The notes under the pieces were generated by a model. The model did not search any database, was not told the origin of the DNA, and saw only the letters and a list, made by a program, of their open reading frames with translations. A stretch of 55,678 nucleotides of DNA from an uncultured Pelagibacteraceae bacterium (GTDB lineage: Bacteria; Pseudomonadota; Alphaproteobacteria; Pelagibacterales; Pelagibacteraceae), in assembly GCA_902518155.1 (NCBI GenBank), contig CABYFA010000007.1, positions 1 through 55,678 of the forward strand, in the 5' to 3' direction. Shown here piece after piece: positions 44,000 through 52,094 of the stretch. Position numbers and translations under genes: made by a program. Positions within the stretch are counted from its first letter, which is position 1. Each line of letters starts with the position of its first letter.

Positions 44000-46075
44000 A
44001 TGAAAGTACCACAACTTAGAAAAAAACTGGAAATAAAATCTTGTCACAACACAAGTTGGGAGGATAATTACAGCTGGATACATCAAAAAGATATTCTTGA
44101 AGTCTTAAAAGACAAAAATAAATTAAATCCAGAAGTAAAAAAATATTTAATTGAAGAAAACAATCATACTGACTATCATCTTAGAGATACAAAAGACTTA
44201 CAGAAAAAACTCTTTGATGAAATAAAGGGAAGAATAAAATTAGATGATGAGTCTCTTCCTTTTAGAGATCATACTTATGATTATTGGACAAAAACCACAA
44301 CAAAAGGAAATTATTCTATCAAACTCCGTAAAAAAATTAATACAGATAATGTTGAAGAAATTTGGAACGGAGATAAAGAAAAAGAAAAATTAGACGTTGA
44401 ATATTTTGGAGTAGGAGATTTAGAAGTAAGCCATAACGATAAGTTGCTTGCATATTCTCTGGATACCAAAGGATCAGAGTATTACAAAATATTCATAAGA
44501 GATATTTCAACCAATAAGTTGGTCACAAAAGAAATAAAGGACACATCTGGTAGTATTACTTTTAGTCTAGACGATAAATATATTTTTTACTCAAAATTAG
44601 ATGAAAATCATCGTGCCCGGAAAATATATAGACATAAAATTGGAGACCTTTTAAGTGAGGATTATTTGGTCTTTGAAGAAAAAAGTGAAGCTTTTACAGT
44701 TGGAATAAGCTTAACTTCTGATGAAAAATATTATCTAATAACAACTTCTGATCATAACACATCAGAACAATACTACTTTGACGTTGATGAAATAACTCCT
44801 AAACCAAAATTAATCATTAAAAGACAAAGAGGGATTTTATACTCTATAAATTCTTGGGCTAATAATTTTTACAATCATACAAATAATAGTGCTGAAGATT
44901 TTAAGATTGATATCTCTTCAAGCTTAGAGAACCAAAATTGGAAACCTTTTGTGCCTTCAAAAAATGAGGTTTTAATTGGTGGATGTGTGTTTTTAAAAAA
45001 TTGGATAATTCGATCAGAAACTTCTGATGCATTAGATAAGTTATTCATTAGAAATATATCAACAAATTTTGAGGAAGAATTAATTTTTTCAGATGAAAAA
45101 GTTTACGTACCAAATATTTCTCTCAAACAAAAAGATCGAAACACAGACGAAATTTACCTTGGATATTCATCGCCGAAAACTCCTTCAAGAGTTTATTCAT
45201 ATAATCTTTCAAATAAATCTAAAAAATTAGTTAAAGAACAAGAAATTCCATCAGGCCATAATTCAGAAGATTATATCGTAGAGAGAATTGAATATAAATC
45301 TCATGATGGAAGAATGGTTCCTTTAACAATAACAAGACATAAGAAAACTAAGATTGATGGAACTGCAAATGTCTTATTGTACGGTTATGGTTCATACGGA
45401 AATTCAATGAGCCCTAGTTTTTCATCTACACGTTTAAGTTTGATCAATAGAGATATTATCTGGGCTACAGCTCATATTAGAGGTGGAATGGAAAAAGGTA
45501 TGAAATGGTGGAAAGAAGGAAAATTAACAAACAAAAAAAATACTTTTGAGGATTACATTTATGCAGCTAAATATTTAATTGAAAAGAAATACTCTTCTGC
45601 TGGTAAGATCATTGGTATGGGAGGATCTGCAGGTGGATTATTAATGGGAGCAGTGGTAAACCAATCTCCAAAATTATTTTTAGGAATTATAATGGCGGTT
45701 CCATTTGTTGACTCTTTAACTACTAACCTTGATCACTCCCTACCATTAACAGTTGGTGAATTTGATGAGTTTGGTAATGCCAAAGATAATAAAGATCACT
45801 TTGATTATATATTTTCTTATGCTCCTTATAATAATATAAAAAAAATGGACTATCCTCATATGTTAATTACAACTAGTTTAAGTGATAATAGAGTATTATT
45901 TGATGAGCCTGCTAAATTTACTGCCAAGCTAAGAGACTTAAAAACAGATAATAATTTATTACTTTTAAAAACAGAAATGGATGCAGGTCATGGTGGAAAA
46001 TCAGGTAGAGATGGTGCTATAGAAGAAATAGCTTTAGACTATGCTTTTGCACTAAAAATTTCAAAAAAAATTTAA
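44000..46075 (+). CDS. ptrB: Oligopeptidase B (S9A prolyl-oligopeptidase family)
   Basis: 691 aa; serine peptidase cleaving small peptides after basic residues. N-terminal beta-propeller (about residues 80-410), then an alpha/beta-hydrolase domain. Catalytic serine in GMGGSAGGLLMGAV (Ser about 543) and catalytic histidine in DAGHGGKSGR (about 663); the oxyanion/stem segments are LLYGYGSYGNSMSP and ATAHIRGGMEKGMKWW. Catalytic Asp would be in TTSLSDNRVLFDEP. Specificity for basic residues is expected from the family, not shown here. Upstream is the divergent J protein; downstream, across 96 nt, hsp20. Confidence 0.93.
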   Translation: MKVPQLRKKLEIKSCHNTSWEDNYSWIHQKDILEVLKDKNKLNPEVKKYLIEENNHTDYHLRDTKDLQKKLFDEIKGRIKLDDESLPFRDHTYDYWTKTTTKGNYSIKLRKKINTDNVEEIWNGDKEKEKLDVEYFGVGDLEVSHNDKLLAYSLDTKGSEYYKIFIRDISTNKLVTKEIKDTSGSITFSLDDKYIFYSKLDENHRARKIYRHKIGDLLSEDYLVFEEKSEAFTVGISLTSDEKYYLITTSDHNTSEQYYFDVDEITPKPKLIIKRQRGILYSINSWANNFYNHTNNSAEDFKIDISSSLENQNWKPFVPSKNEVLIGGCVFLKNWIIRSETSDALDKLFIRNISTNFEEELIFSDEKVYVPNISLKQKDRNTDEIYLGYSSPKTPSRVYSYNLSNKSKKLVKEQEIPSGHNSEDYIVERIEYKSHDGRMVPLTITRHKKTKIDGTANVLLYGYGSYGNSMSPSFSSTRLSLINRDIIWATAHIRGGMEKGMKWWKEGKLTNKKNTFEDYIYAAKYLIEKKYSSAGKIIGMGGSAGGLLMGAVVNQSPKLFLGIIMAVPFVDSLTTNLDHSLPLTVGEFDEFGNAKDNKDHFDYIFSYAPYNNIKKMDYPHMLITTSLSDNRVLFDEPAKFTAKLRDLKTDNNLLLLKTEMDAGHGGKSGRDGAIEEIALDYAFALKISKKI

Positions 46076-46084
46076 TTTCTCAAT

Positions 46085-46112
46085 CTTGAAAAAACTTAAA
46101 TCGTTCCTACAT
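46085..46112 (+). promoter_or_regulatory. Sigma-32-like heat-shock promoter of hsp20
   Basis: CTTGAAA at 46085 with, exactly 17 nt after the CTTG, CCTACAT at 46106-46112. Same spacing and elements as the groES promoter at 21494-21521. The predicted transcript start is near 46119, giving a leader of about 53 nt. Confidence 0.6.
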
Positions 46113-46118
46113 AATTGA

Positions 46119-46174
46119 GGTAGGTCGCCTAATGGGGCTTATAAATAAACTTGCTTAACAAAGGAGGATATATG
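46119..46174 (+). promoter_or_regulatory. ROSE-like RNA thermometer leader of hsp20
   Basis: Just before the ATG (46172), CTTGCTT and AAGGAGG can pair around the loop AACA. Six pairs form, including one G-U, with a single G-G mismatch in the middle. This buries the whole ribosome-binding site. UUGCU opposite AGGA with an opposed G is the hallmark of the ROSE thermometer found before small heat-shock genes in alphaproteobacteria. An earlier weak stem (GCC/GGC near 46127) is also present. Melting by heat would expose the site. Confidence 0.5.
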
Positions 46175-46618
46175 ACAAGTAAGGATCTATCTATATTTAA
46201 CTCATTAAGACCATTCTCGATTGGGTTCGACGATATGTTTGATCAATTTGAGAATATGTTGGGAAATGGTGCAATGACAATGCAATCCAATTACCCACCA
46301 TACAACATCAGAAAGACTGGTAAAGATAATTACGCTATTGAAGTTGCTTTAGCAGGATTCAACAAAAAAGATGTTGAGGTTGAGTTCGAAGATAATTTAT
46401 TAACTGTAAGAACAAAACAAGTTGATAAATCTGAAGATAAAAATGCTGATGGAGAGATCATTCATAAGGGAATATCTCAAAGACAATTTGCTAGATCATT
46501 TACGATTGCTGATGACGTTAAAGTAAATGGTGCTGAGCTCAAAGATGGACTTTTGACAATATCTTGTGAGAGAATTGTACCAGAGCATAAGAAGAAAAAA
46601 CTAATCGAAATTAGATAA
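46172..46618 (+). CDS. Small heat-shock protein (Hsp20/IbpA family)
   Basis: 148 aa; ATP-independent holdase that keeps unfolding proteins soluble. The start is the ATG at 46172 (MTSKDLSIFNSLRPFSIGFDD), because a strong ribosome-binding site AAGGAGG lies 5 nt before it; an in-frame TTG at 46151 is not needed. The alpha-crystallin domain spans about residues 35-130, with YPPYNIRKTGKDNYAIEVALAGFNKKDVEVEFEDNLLTVR and FARSFTIADDVKVNGAELKDGLLTI. Regulated probably by the sigma-32 promoter and ROSE-like leader. A strong hairpin follows at 46628-46658. Confidence 0.95.
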   Translation: MTSKDLSIFNSLRPFSIGFDDMFDQFENMLGNGAMTMQSNYPPYNIRKTGKDNYAIEVALAGFNKKDVEVEFEDNLLTVRTKQVDKSEDKNADGEIIHKGISQRQFARSFTIADDVKVNGAELKDGLLTISCERIVPEHKKKKLIEIR

Positions 46619-46627
46619 GTTAAAGCC

Positions 46628-46658
46628 TTACTTGCGGGGTAACTAGCTCCGCAAGTAA
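46628..46658 (+). terminator. Hairpin after hsp20 (possible bidirectional terminator)
   Basis: TTACTTGCGG (46628-46637) pairs with CCGCAAGTAA (46649-46658), a perfect 10-bp stem. No T-run follows on the plus strand, and the minus-strand lipoprotein gene stops 2 nt away (46660). It probably protects or ends one or both transcripts, but lacks a textbook terminator tail. Confidence 0.5.
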
Positions 46659-46659
46659 A

Positions 46660-46971
46660 CTAAAAACATCCTTTTGATGAAAATCCAATCACCACTGAGT
46701 TAGTGTCTACCTCAAATTTTCTTTCACAAGAAATACCATATTTTTTTGTCTTATAAACAAGTTCTTGATTTCCCTTTTCATTCTTAAAATCTTCATCAGG
46801 ATTTCCAAGATCAATTTTAAGTTCACTGGATAATTGACCTATGTATTTACTCAATCTTTTATTTTCTTGCTCAACAATTTTATCAGTTTTTTCTTGTACG
46901 GTCTGGCATGCGGTGGCCATTAAGAAGAAACTAAGTAACAACACGATTAATTTAAAATTTCTCATTTTCAT
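46660..46971 (-). CDS. Small lipoprotein of unknown function, 103 aa
   Basis: Signal peptide with a lipobox (FLMATAC, Cys22) marks it as a lipoprotein, probably of the outer membrane or periplasmic side. The mature part has a short coiled-coil-like stretch (QEKTDKIVEQENKRLSKYIG) and then LGNPDEDFKNEKGNQELVYKTKKYGISCERKFEVDTNSVVIGFSSKGCF, with two cysteines that may bridge. The pattern resembles small SmpA/OmlA-like outer-membrane lipoproteins only loosely (the GxP and late GC), so I leave it unnamed. Start: the first ATG gives MKMRNFKLIV; the internal ATG two codons later is also possible. Confidence 0.7.
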   Translation of the reverse strand: MKMRNFKLIVLLLSFFLMATACQTVQEKTDKIVEQENKRLSKYIGQLSSELKIDLGNPDEDFKNEKGNQELVYKTKKYGISCERKFEVDTNSVVIGFSSKGCF

Positions 46972-47089
46972 ATTCTAGCTTCTAAATATGACCAAAATAT
47001 AAACTTCTTAGTTGAATTATGTTGATAAAATTAGATTTGGCTAAGTATTTACCAAAAGAATCGTCTATTTAGTCAGAATAGGAGGAATA

Positions 47090-48400
47090 ATGTTAGACAA
47101 ATATTTTGATTACAAAAAACACAAAACAGATTTTAAAACAGAAGTAATAGCCGGAACTACTACTTTTTTAACCATGGCTTATATTATGTTTTTAAATCCG
47201 TTTATTTTATCAGGTGAATTTGCTGGACCCGAAAAAGGTTTCTTTGATTTCGGCGCAGTTTACACTGCAACTATTCTAGCAACTGCTTTGGCTTGCTTCA
47301 TAATGGCATTTCATGGAAAGACTTGGCCGATTGGTCTTGCGCCAGGAATGGGGATTAATGCTTTTGTTGCTTTTGGAGTTTGTGCAGGCATGGGATATAC
47401 ACCGCAACAAGCTTTGGGTGCTGTATTAGTTGCTGGTGTATTGTTTTTAATTATATCATTAACACCAATAAGAGCATGGCTTATCAATTCTATCCCTAAG
47501 AGTTTAAAGTTAGGAATTGGTGCAGGAATTGGTTTGTTCTTAGCAATTATTGGTCTTCAGATAATGGAAGTAGTTGTTGATAATCCTGTAACATTAGTAC
47601 AGCTTGGAAATTTAAGTGATCCACTTGTTTTATTAGGATGCGCAACTTTTATTGCAATAATTGTTTTAGATAAGATGAACGTCAAAGGTAATATCATTAT
47701 TGGTATTTTAGTATTTAGTATAATTGCTTGGGCTACGGGTCTTGCAAAATTTAATGGTATTGCAAGTGCTCCGCCTTCAATGACTTATCTTTTTGAATTT
47801 GATTTATCTGCAGCTATGACCGCTGGAATGTCTACAGTCATATTTACTCTATTGTTTGTAGACTTTTTTGATACTGCAGGAACTTTAACTTCAGTTGCCA
47901 ATGTAGCTGGAAAAGTGGGCAAAGATGGAAAAGTTAAAGACATCAATAAAGCAATGTTATCGGACAGCGTTAGTACTGTTGCTGGAGCTGTAATGGGAAC
48001 CACAACTGTAACTAGTTACGTTGAGTCTGGGGCTGGGGTAAAAGCTGGTGGAAAGACTGGCATGACCTCTTTAGTAATTGGTATATTATTTTTAGCATGT
48101 ATATTTTTTGCGCCCTTAGCAACTAGTTTGCCAAAACAAATTGATGGTGCTGCTTTACTTTTTGTTTCAGTTCTATTTATAAGAAATATTACTGACATAG
48201 AGTGGAACGATGTTTCAGAGTCTGCTCCAGCAATTCTTGCGATGATCGCTATGCCTTTAACTTATAGTATCAGCAACGGTATTGCTCTAGCATTCGTATC
48301 ATATGCTTTGATCAAGATATTCACTGGTAAATTTGCAACTACTTCACCAGCTATTTGGGTAATAGCAATTTTGAGTGTTGTAAGTTTTGCGGTTGCTTAA
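47090..48400 (+). CDS. NCS2-family purine permease (AzgA-like)
   Basis: 436 aa, a membrane transporter with about 12-13 helices. Family features: GTTTFLTMAYIMFLNPFILS near the N-terminus, then APGMGINAFVAFGVCAGMGYTPQQALGAVLVAG (the NCS2/AzgA signature), TLLFVDFFDTAGTLTSVANVAGK and GTTTVTSYVESGAGVKAGGKTGMTSL. These place it with the purine base permeases (adenine, guanine, hypoxanthine) rather than with xanthine or uracil permeases. A strong ribosome-binding site AGGAGG precedes the start by 6 nt. The convergent gene downstream is a purine phosphoribosyltransferase, so uptake and salvage are linked. Confidence 0.9.
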   Translation: MLDKYFDYKKHKTDFKTEVIAGTTTFLTMAYIMFLNPFILSGEFAGPEKGFFDFGAVYTATILATALACFIMAFHGKTWPIGLAPGMGINAFVAFGVCAGMGYTPQQALGAVLVAGVLFLIISLTPIRAWLINSIPKSLKLGIGAGIGLFLAIIGLQIMEVVVDNPVTLVQLGNLSDPLVLLGCATFIAIIVLDKMNVKGNIIIGILVFSIIAWATGLAKFNGIASAPPSMTYLFEFDLSAAMTAGMSTVIFTLLFVDFFDTAGTLTSVANVAGKVGKDGKVKDINKAMLSDSVSTVAGAVMGTTTVTSYVESGAGVKAGGKTGMTSLVIGILFLACIFFAPLATSLPKQIDGAALLFVSVLFIRNITDIEWNDVSESAPAILAMIAMPLTYSISNGIALAFVSYALIKIFTGKFATTSPAIWVIAILSVVSFAVA

Positions 48401-48410
48401 ATATTAATTG

Positions 48411-48446
48411 AACAGGGCTAGTTAATACTAGCCCTGTTTATTTTTT
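48411..48446 (+). terminator. Strong terminator between permease and phosphoribosyltransferase
   Basis: AACAGGGCTAGT (48411-48422), loop TAAT, ACTAGCCCTGTT (48427-48438): a perfect 12-bp stem followed by TTTATTTTTT. The stop codon of the minus-strand phosphoribosyltransferase (48428-48430) lies inside the stem, so the same hairpin closes both genes. Confidence 0.9.
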
Positions 48447-48955
48447 CTCACAATCTCCTCAATAGATAATTCTTCATAATGTTCTGTAGGTTGAACAATC
48501 CATGGATCTGAATCTAATCTGATAGGACAAAAATCAGGTTCGAAAGTTGAAGATTTCTTTTTCCATAAACAAGCAGTTTTAACTTCTTTTATATAATCTT
48601 TAGTTGGGCCATAATTTTTCAACCACTCTATGCTTTTATTAAGCGTTAAACCGGTATCGGAGAGATCATCTATTAAAAGAACCTTATTAAAATCTTTGTT
48701 ATTTGCCAAAGAACTTATTTCTCTAGCAAACATCAATTGGCCCTGTTGATCCTCTAAACCTTTACCTGAATAACTTTGAATTACAATATATGCGATTGGT
48801 AATTTCAAAATTCTTGATAAAATATCAATAATAGGGGCTGCCCCTCTCATAATGCCAACTAATACAGTTGGTTTATATTTTTCATGAATTTGTATTGCTA
48901 ACTTTTCAACTATTTGAGTATATTCATCAAAACTGATAATTAATTTCTCTGCCAT
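48428..48955 (-). CDS. Purine (xanthine/hypoxanthine-type) phosphoribosyltransferase
   Basis: Makes nucleotide monophosphates from purine bases and PRPP. The 175-aa product (from MAEKLIISFDEY) has the PRPP-binding motif KVLLIDDLSDTGLTL (about residue 97), the upstream VLVGIMRGAAPIIDILSR segment, and the late DPWIVQPTEHYEE. The start could also be five codons earlier (48970, MIINF); neither choice has a clear ribosome-binding site. Which purine it prefers is not readable; WIVQP-type endings occur in Gpt-like enzymes. Convergent with the purine permease; together they form a base uptake-and-salvage pair. Confidence 0.85.
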   Translation of the reverse strand: MAEKLIISFDEYTQIVEKLAIQIHEKYKPTVLVGIMRGAAPIIDILSRILKLPIAYIVIQSYSGKGLEDQQGQLMFAREISSLANNKDFNKVLLIDDLSDTGLTLNKSIEWLKNYGPTKDYIKEVKTACLWKKKSSTFEPDFCPIRLDSDPWIVQPTEHYEELSIEEIVRKNKQG

Positions 48956-48998
48956 GAAATTTATTATCATAATTAAAAATAATTAAAAAGGAGAAATC

Positions 48999-49295
48999 AT
49001 GAAAGCTTATTGGATAAGTTTGTATACTAAAGTGGATGACCAAGAAAATTTAAAAAAGTATGCAGAGACAGTAACTCCAATTATTAAAAGTTATGGTGGT
49101 TTACCTTTAGTAAGAGGTGGCAAACATACAACTTTCGATGGTGATGATTTTTTAAGAACTGTGGTTTGGGAATTTCCAAATTACGAGAAAGCTTTAAAAT
49201 GTCATCAATCTAAAGAATATCAGGCTGGTTGGGATTTAGCCAAAAAGACCACTATAAGACACATGCAAATCGTTGAGGGATTTAGTACTGAATAG
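48999..49295 (+). CDS. DUF1330 domain protein
   Basis: 98 aa, a small ferredoxin-like/dimeric alpha-beta-barrel domain. Pattern: MKAYWISLYTKVDDQENLKKYAETVTPIIKSYGGLPLVRGGK, then DFLRTVVWEFPNYEKALKCHQSKEYQAGWDLAKKTTIRHMQIVEG. The family is of unknown function. A strong ribosome-binding site (AAGGAG) lies 6 nt before the start. It overlaps the opposite-strand glycosylase gene by 14 nt at the tail. Confidence 0.87.
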   Translation: MKAYWISLYTKVDDQENLKKYAETVTPIIKSYGGLPLVRGGKHTTFDGDDFLRTVVWEFPNYEKALKCHQSKEYQAGWDLAKKTTIRHMQIVEGFSTE

Positions 49296-49917
49296 GCTCA
49301 GGATCTATACTTCTCCACAAATACCATGTAGCTACTGAGCAATAAGGTGAAAATCTTTTTTGAAGTAAAGACACAAATTTTTCCGGTGGAAAATATTTTT
49401 TATTATAATTTTTAGAAATCGCTCTCAAAAGTCCAATATCCTGTATAGGCCAAATGTCAGATCTATTATAAGTAAACAGTAAAATCATTTCAGCCGACCA
49501 TCTACCTATTTGTCTTAAATTAGATAAATAAACTATAGCTTCCTCATCACTCATATTCTTTATTAATTTAGGATTAAAGGATTTATTAAGAATTTGTTTG
49601 GCTAAACTTTTTATTCCTAAGACTTTTTGCCTACTTAATCCACAATTTCTAAGTTGTGTTGTTGTCAATTTGGATACAGATTTAGGATTAATTTTATTTT
49701 TACATTTTTTCTTAAATTTTAAAAAAACTGAATTTGCTGCAGCAACACTTATTTGCTGACCAATAATACTTTTGCATAATGAAAAAAAAATATCTTTTCT
49801 TGAGGTAAGAATCGTTTCATTGGGGCTTTGATAATTTTTAATTAATCTTGACATTATTTTATCCCTTTTAGATAAATATCTTTTAGCTTTATTCCAATAT
49901 TTTGGAACTTTAGTCAT
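49282..49917 (-). CDS. DNA-3-methyladenine glycosylase II (AlkA-type, HhH-GPD)
   Basis: 211 aa base-excision-repair enzyme that removes alkylated bases. HhH-GPD features: SICKSIIGQQISVAAANSVFLKF near residue 65, then LSNLRQIGRWSAEMILLFT (helix-hairpin-helix) and the catalytic aspartate in WPIQDIGLLRAI (Asp about 161). Ends with CSVATWYLWRSID, as in AlkA. The N-terminal domain of E. coli AlkA is missing, as in many short homologues. It begins 8 nt before the end of the EamA gene and tails into DUF1330. Confidence 0.9.
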   Translation of the reverse strand: MTKVPKYWNKAKRYLSKRDKIMSRLIKNYQSPNETILTSRKDIFFSLCKSIIGQQISVAAANSVFLKFKKKCKNKINPKSVSKLTTTQLRNCGLSRQKVLGIKSLAKQILNKSFNPKLIKNMSDEEAIVYLSNLRQIGRWSAEMILLFTYNRSDIWPIQDIGLLRAISKNYNKKYFPPEKFVSLLQKRFSPYCSVATWYLWRSIDPEPIQY

Positions 49918-50794
49918 TGATTGTTTTAGAAGTAATTATTTTTTTATTGTAAATTTCTCTTCTAAAAATAATTAATGTTGAAATAATTACCAAAGAGGCT
50001 CCAAGAAGAGTTTTGATTGTTGGAACCTCACCCCAAATGAAATATCCAAAAATTATTGCAAACAAAAGAGCTAAATATTTTAAAGGAGTTACCAAAGAAA
50101 CCTCAGAATACTTATATGACTGACCTAACCATAAATTTGCAACACCTCCAAAAATGCCAACAAAAGATAATAAAATAAAATCTTGTAAATTGGGCATAAC
50201 CCATCCTTGTGGAATAGTTAAAAAACTCAATAAGGTTATTGATAAGGAAAAATAGAATGAAATTAACCAAACTGGTTCTGTGGTCGATAACTGTCTTATT
50301 GATATCGCTACATAAGATAGACCAAGACAAAATATTATAGGAAAAATATAATAAACGTTAAGTTCACTTATCCCTGGTTCAGTGATTACTAATATTCCTA
50401 TAAAACCTACTATAACAGCTAACCATCTATAAATGCCCACTTTTTCACTTAATAAAAAAATTGAAAATATAGTTGTAAAAATTGGAGCAGCAAAAGAAAT
50501 ACTTACCACAGTTGCGAGGGGTAATTTTCTTAAAGCAATAAAAATTGCTACTAAAGCAATTAAACCCGACAAGCACCTTAGGGCATGCAAGCCTGGTCTT
50601 TTGGTTTGATAAAAATTGTGAAGTCTATCTCTTGGTATAATGAAAAAATAAAACAGTATTCCAAAAAAACCTCTAAAAAATAAAACCTGTCCAATTGGAT
50701 AATCGACTGACCACTTGACAATTATATCCATTAGTGAAAATGCACAAACAGACATAAACATGTACAAAAATCCCAATTGATTTTTACTAAGCAT
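49910..50794 (-). CDS. EamA-family (DMT) membrane transporter
   Basis: 294 aa with ten predicted helices in two EamA repeats: the first from FLYMFMSVCAFSLMDIIVKWS and RGFFGILFYF through LLSEKVGIYRWLAVIVGFIGILVI, the second from PIIFCLGLSYVAISI through YLALLFAIIFGYFIWGEVPTIKTLLGASLVIISTLIIF. Both repeats carry the usual E-x-P/V near helix four. Substrate not predictable (metabolites, amino acids or drugs in the family). First gene of a pair with the AlkA-type gene (8 nt overlap). Confidence 0.87.
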   Translation of the reverse strand: MLSKNQLGFLYMFMSVCAFSLMDIIVKWSVDYPIGQVLFFRGFFGILFYFFIIPRDRLHNFYQTKRPGLHALRCLSGLIALVAIFIALRKLPLATVVSISFAAPIFTTIFSIFLLSEKVGIYRWLAVIVGFIGILVITEPGISELNVYYIFPIIFCLGLSYVAISIRQLSTTEPVWLISFYFSLSITLLSFLTIPQGWVMPNLQDFILLSFVGIFGGVANLWLGQSYKYSEVSLVTPLKYLALLFAIIFGYFIWGEVPTIKTLLGASLVIISTLIIFRREIYNKKIITSKTIND

Positions 50795-50829
50795 ACGAAT
50801 AATTTGTAAATTAATTTAAATCATAATCA

Positions 50830-51273
50830 ATGGAAATAGCAGTTTTAGCACTTGGATGTTTTTGGGGACCTGAAATCAAATTCAGCAAAATTAATGGTGT
50901 TATCAAAACTGAAGTTGGCTATTGCGGTGGTAATAGTTCACAAACCACCTATAAAGAAGTTTGCACAGGGAGTACAAATCATGCTGAAGTTGTTAAAATT
51001 GATTTTGATGAGAAGATAATTACTTATGAAAAAATTTTAAAAATTTTTTTTGAAATTCATGACCCAACGACACTAAATTCTCAAGGACCAGATTTTGGTA
51101 CACAATATAGAAGTGAAATCTTTTATTTGAATGACAATCAAAAAAAAATTGCAGAAGATGTTCTGGACCAGGTCAATAAAAAGTTATCAGGTAAAGTAGT
51201 AACAAAAATTTCCTTACTAAAAAACTATTGTATTGCTGAGGAATATCATCAAAAATATTTAGAAAAGAGATAA
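50830..51273 (+). CDS. msrA: Peptide methionine sulfoxide reductase A
   Basis: Reduces methionine-S-sulfoxide in proteins and peptides. The 147-aa product opens with LALGCFWGPEIKFSKINGVIKTEVGYCGG: the catalytic cysteine is Cys10 in GCFWG. TYKEVCTGSTNHAEVVKIDFD and FEIHDPTTLNSQGPDFGTQYRS follow, all conserved. A cysteine in LLKNYCIAEEYHQ is a candidate resolving residue. It is shorter than the E. coli enzyme (212 aa) at both ends but complete for the catalytic domain. The ATG overlap with the next gene is 1 nt. Confidence 0.94.
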   Translation: MEIAVLALGCFWGPEIKFSKINGVIKTEVGYCGGNSSQTTYKEVCTGSTNHAEVVKIDFDEKIITYEKILKIFFEIHDPTTLNSQGPDFGTQYRSEIFYLNDNQKKIAEDVLDQVNKKLSGKVVTKISLLKNYCIAEEYHQKYLEKR

Positions 51274-52088
51274 TGTCATTAGTAGAAACTGGTTGGCTCG
51301 AAAATAACAAATACAAAGTAAAAATAATTGATTGCTCGTGGCACATGCCACAAACGAAAAGAAATGGTTTTGAAGAGTATAAAGCTCAACATATCCCGGA
51401 GTCCATTTTTTTTGACTTAGATGATAATTCTGACAAAAATACAAATCTTCCACATATGTTAGTGAATAAAAATGAATGGGAAAAAATAGTCTCTAAGATG
51501 GGAATCAAAAATGAAGATATGATTATTATTTATGATAATTCTGATGTTGTTAGCTCATGTCGCTGTTGGTTTAATTTTATCTATTATGGTCATGATCCTA
51601 AATTAGTTCATGTTTTAAATGGGGGTTTAAAAAAATGGATGGAAGAAAAAAGAAAAGTAACAAATAATTTATCTAAAGTTATGAAGTCAGACTACAAAAG
51701 TTTTGAAAATCAGGAATTAGTTAAAAACAAAGATTCAATTAATCAAAATATAGAAACCCAAAATTTTAGGGTTGTTGATGCCAGAAGCAAAGAAAGATTT
51801 GAAGGAAAGGTTCCTGAGCCTAGAGAGGGATTAAAAAGTGGAAGTATTAAAAATTCTGTGTGCATACCATTTAGCTCTTGTCTTAATCAGGACAGAACTT
51901 TTAAAAATAAACAAGAACTTGAAAAAATTTTTCAATCTTCCTTAAAAAACTTAAATGATAAAAATATTGTCTTTTCATGTGGATCTGGGGTAACCGCGTG
52001 TGTTTTGGCACTAGCTTATTCTTTAATAAATGATAAATATCGACCCTGTATTTATGATGGCTCTTGGGCTGAATACGGGTTAATTTAA
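51273..52088 (+). CDS. Thiosulfate / 3-mercaptopyruvate sulfurtransferase
   Basis: 271 aa, two rhodanese domains. The N-terminal, catalytically inactive domain runs to about residue 140. The C-terminal domain contains VVDARSKERFEGKVPEPREGLKSGSIKNSVCIPF and the active-site loop FSCGSGVTACVLALAY, with the catalytic cysteine in CGSGVT. That loop is the mercaptopyruvate-sulfurtransferase type (CGSGVTA), so the substrate is probably 3-mercaptopyruvate rather than thiosulfate. Overlaps msrA by 1 nt; the next gene is an RND adaptor 6 nt downstream. Confidence 0.92.
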   Translation: MSLVETGWLENNKYKVKIIDCSWHMPQTKRNGFEEYKAQHIPESIFFDLDDNSDKNTNLPHMLVNKNEWEKIVSKMGIKNEDMIIIYDNSDVVSSCRCWFNFIYYGHDPKLVHVLNGGLKKWMEEKRKVTNNLSKVMKSDYKSFENQELVKNKDSINQNIETQNFRVVDARSKERFEGKVPEPREGLKSGSIKNSVCIPFSSCLNQDRTFKNKQELEKIFQSSLKNLNDKNIVFSCGSGVTACVLALAYSLINDKYRPCIYDGSWAEYGLI

Positions 52089-52094
52089 AAAAGA

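Noticed and set aside
46972..47089. Purine riboswitch before the NCS2 permease
   Set aside because: I looked for the purine-aptamer core in this 118-nt stretch and did not find its conserved loops; nothing else is visible except the ribosome-binding site.
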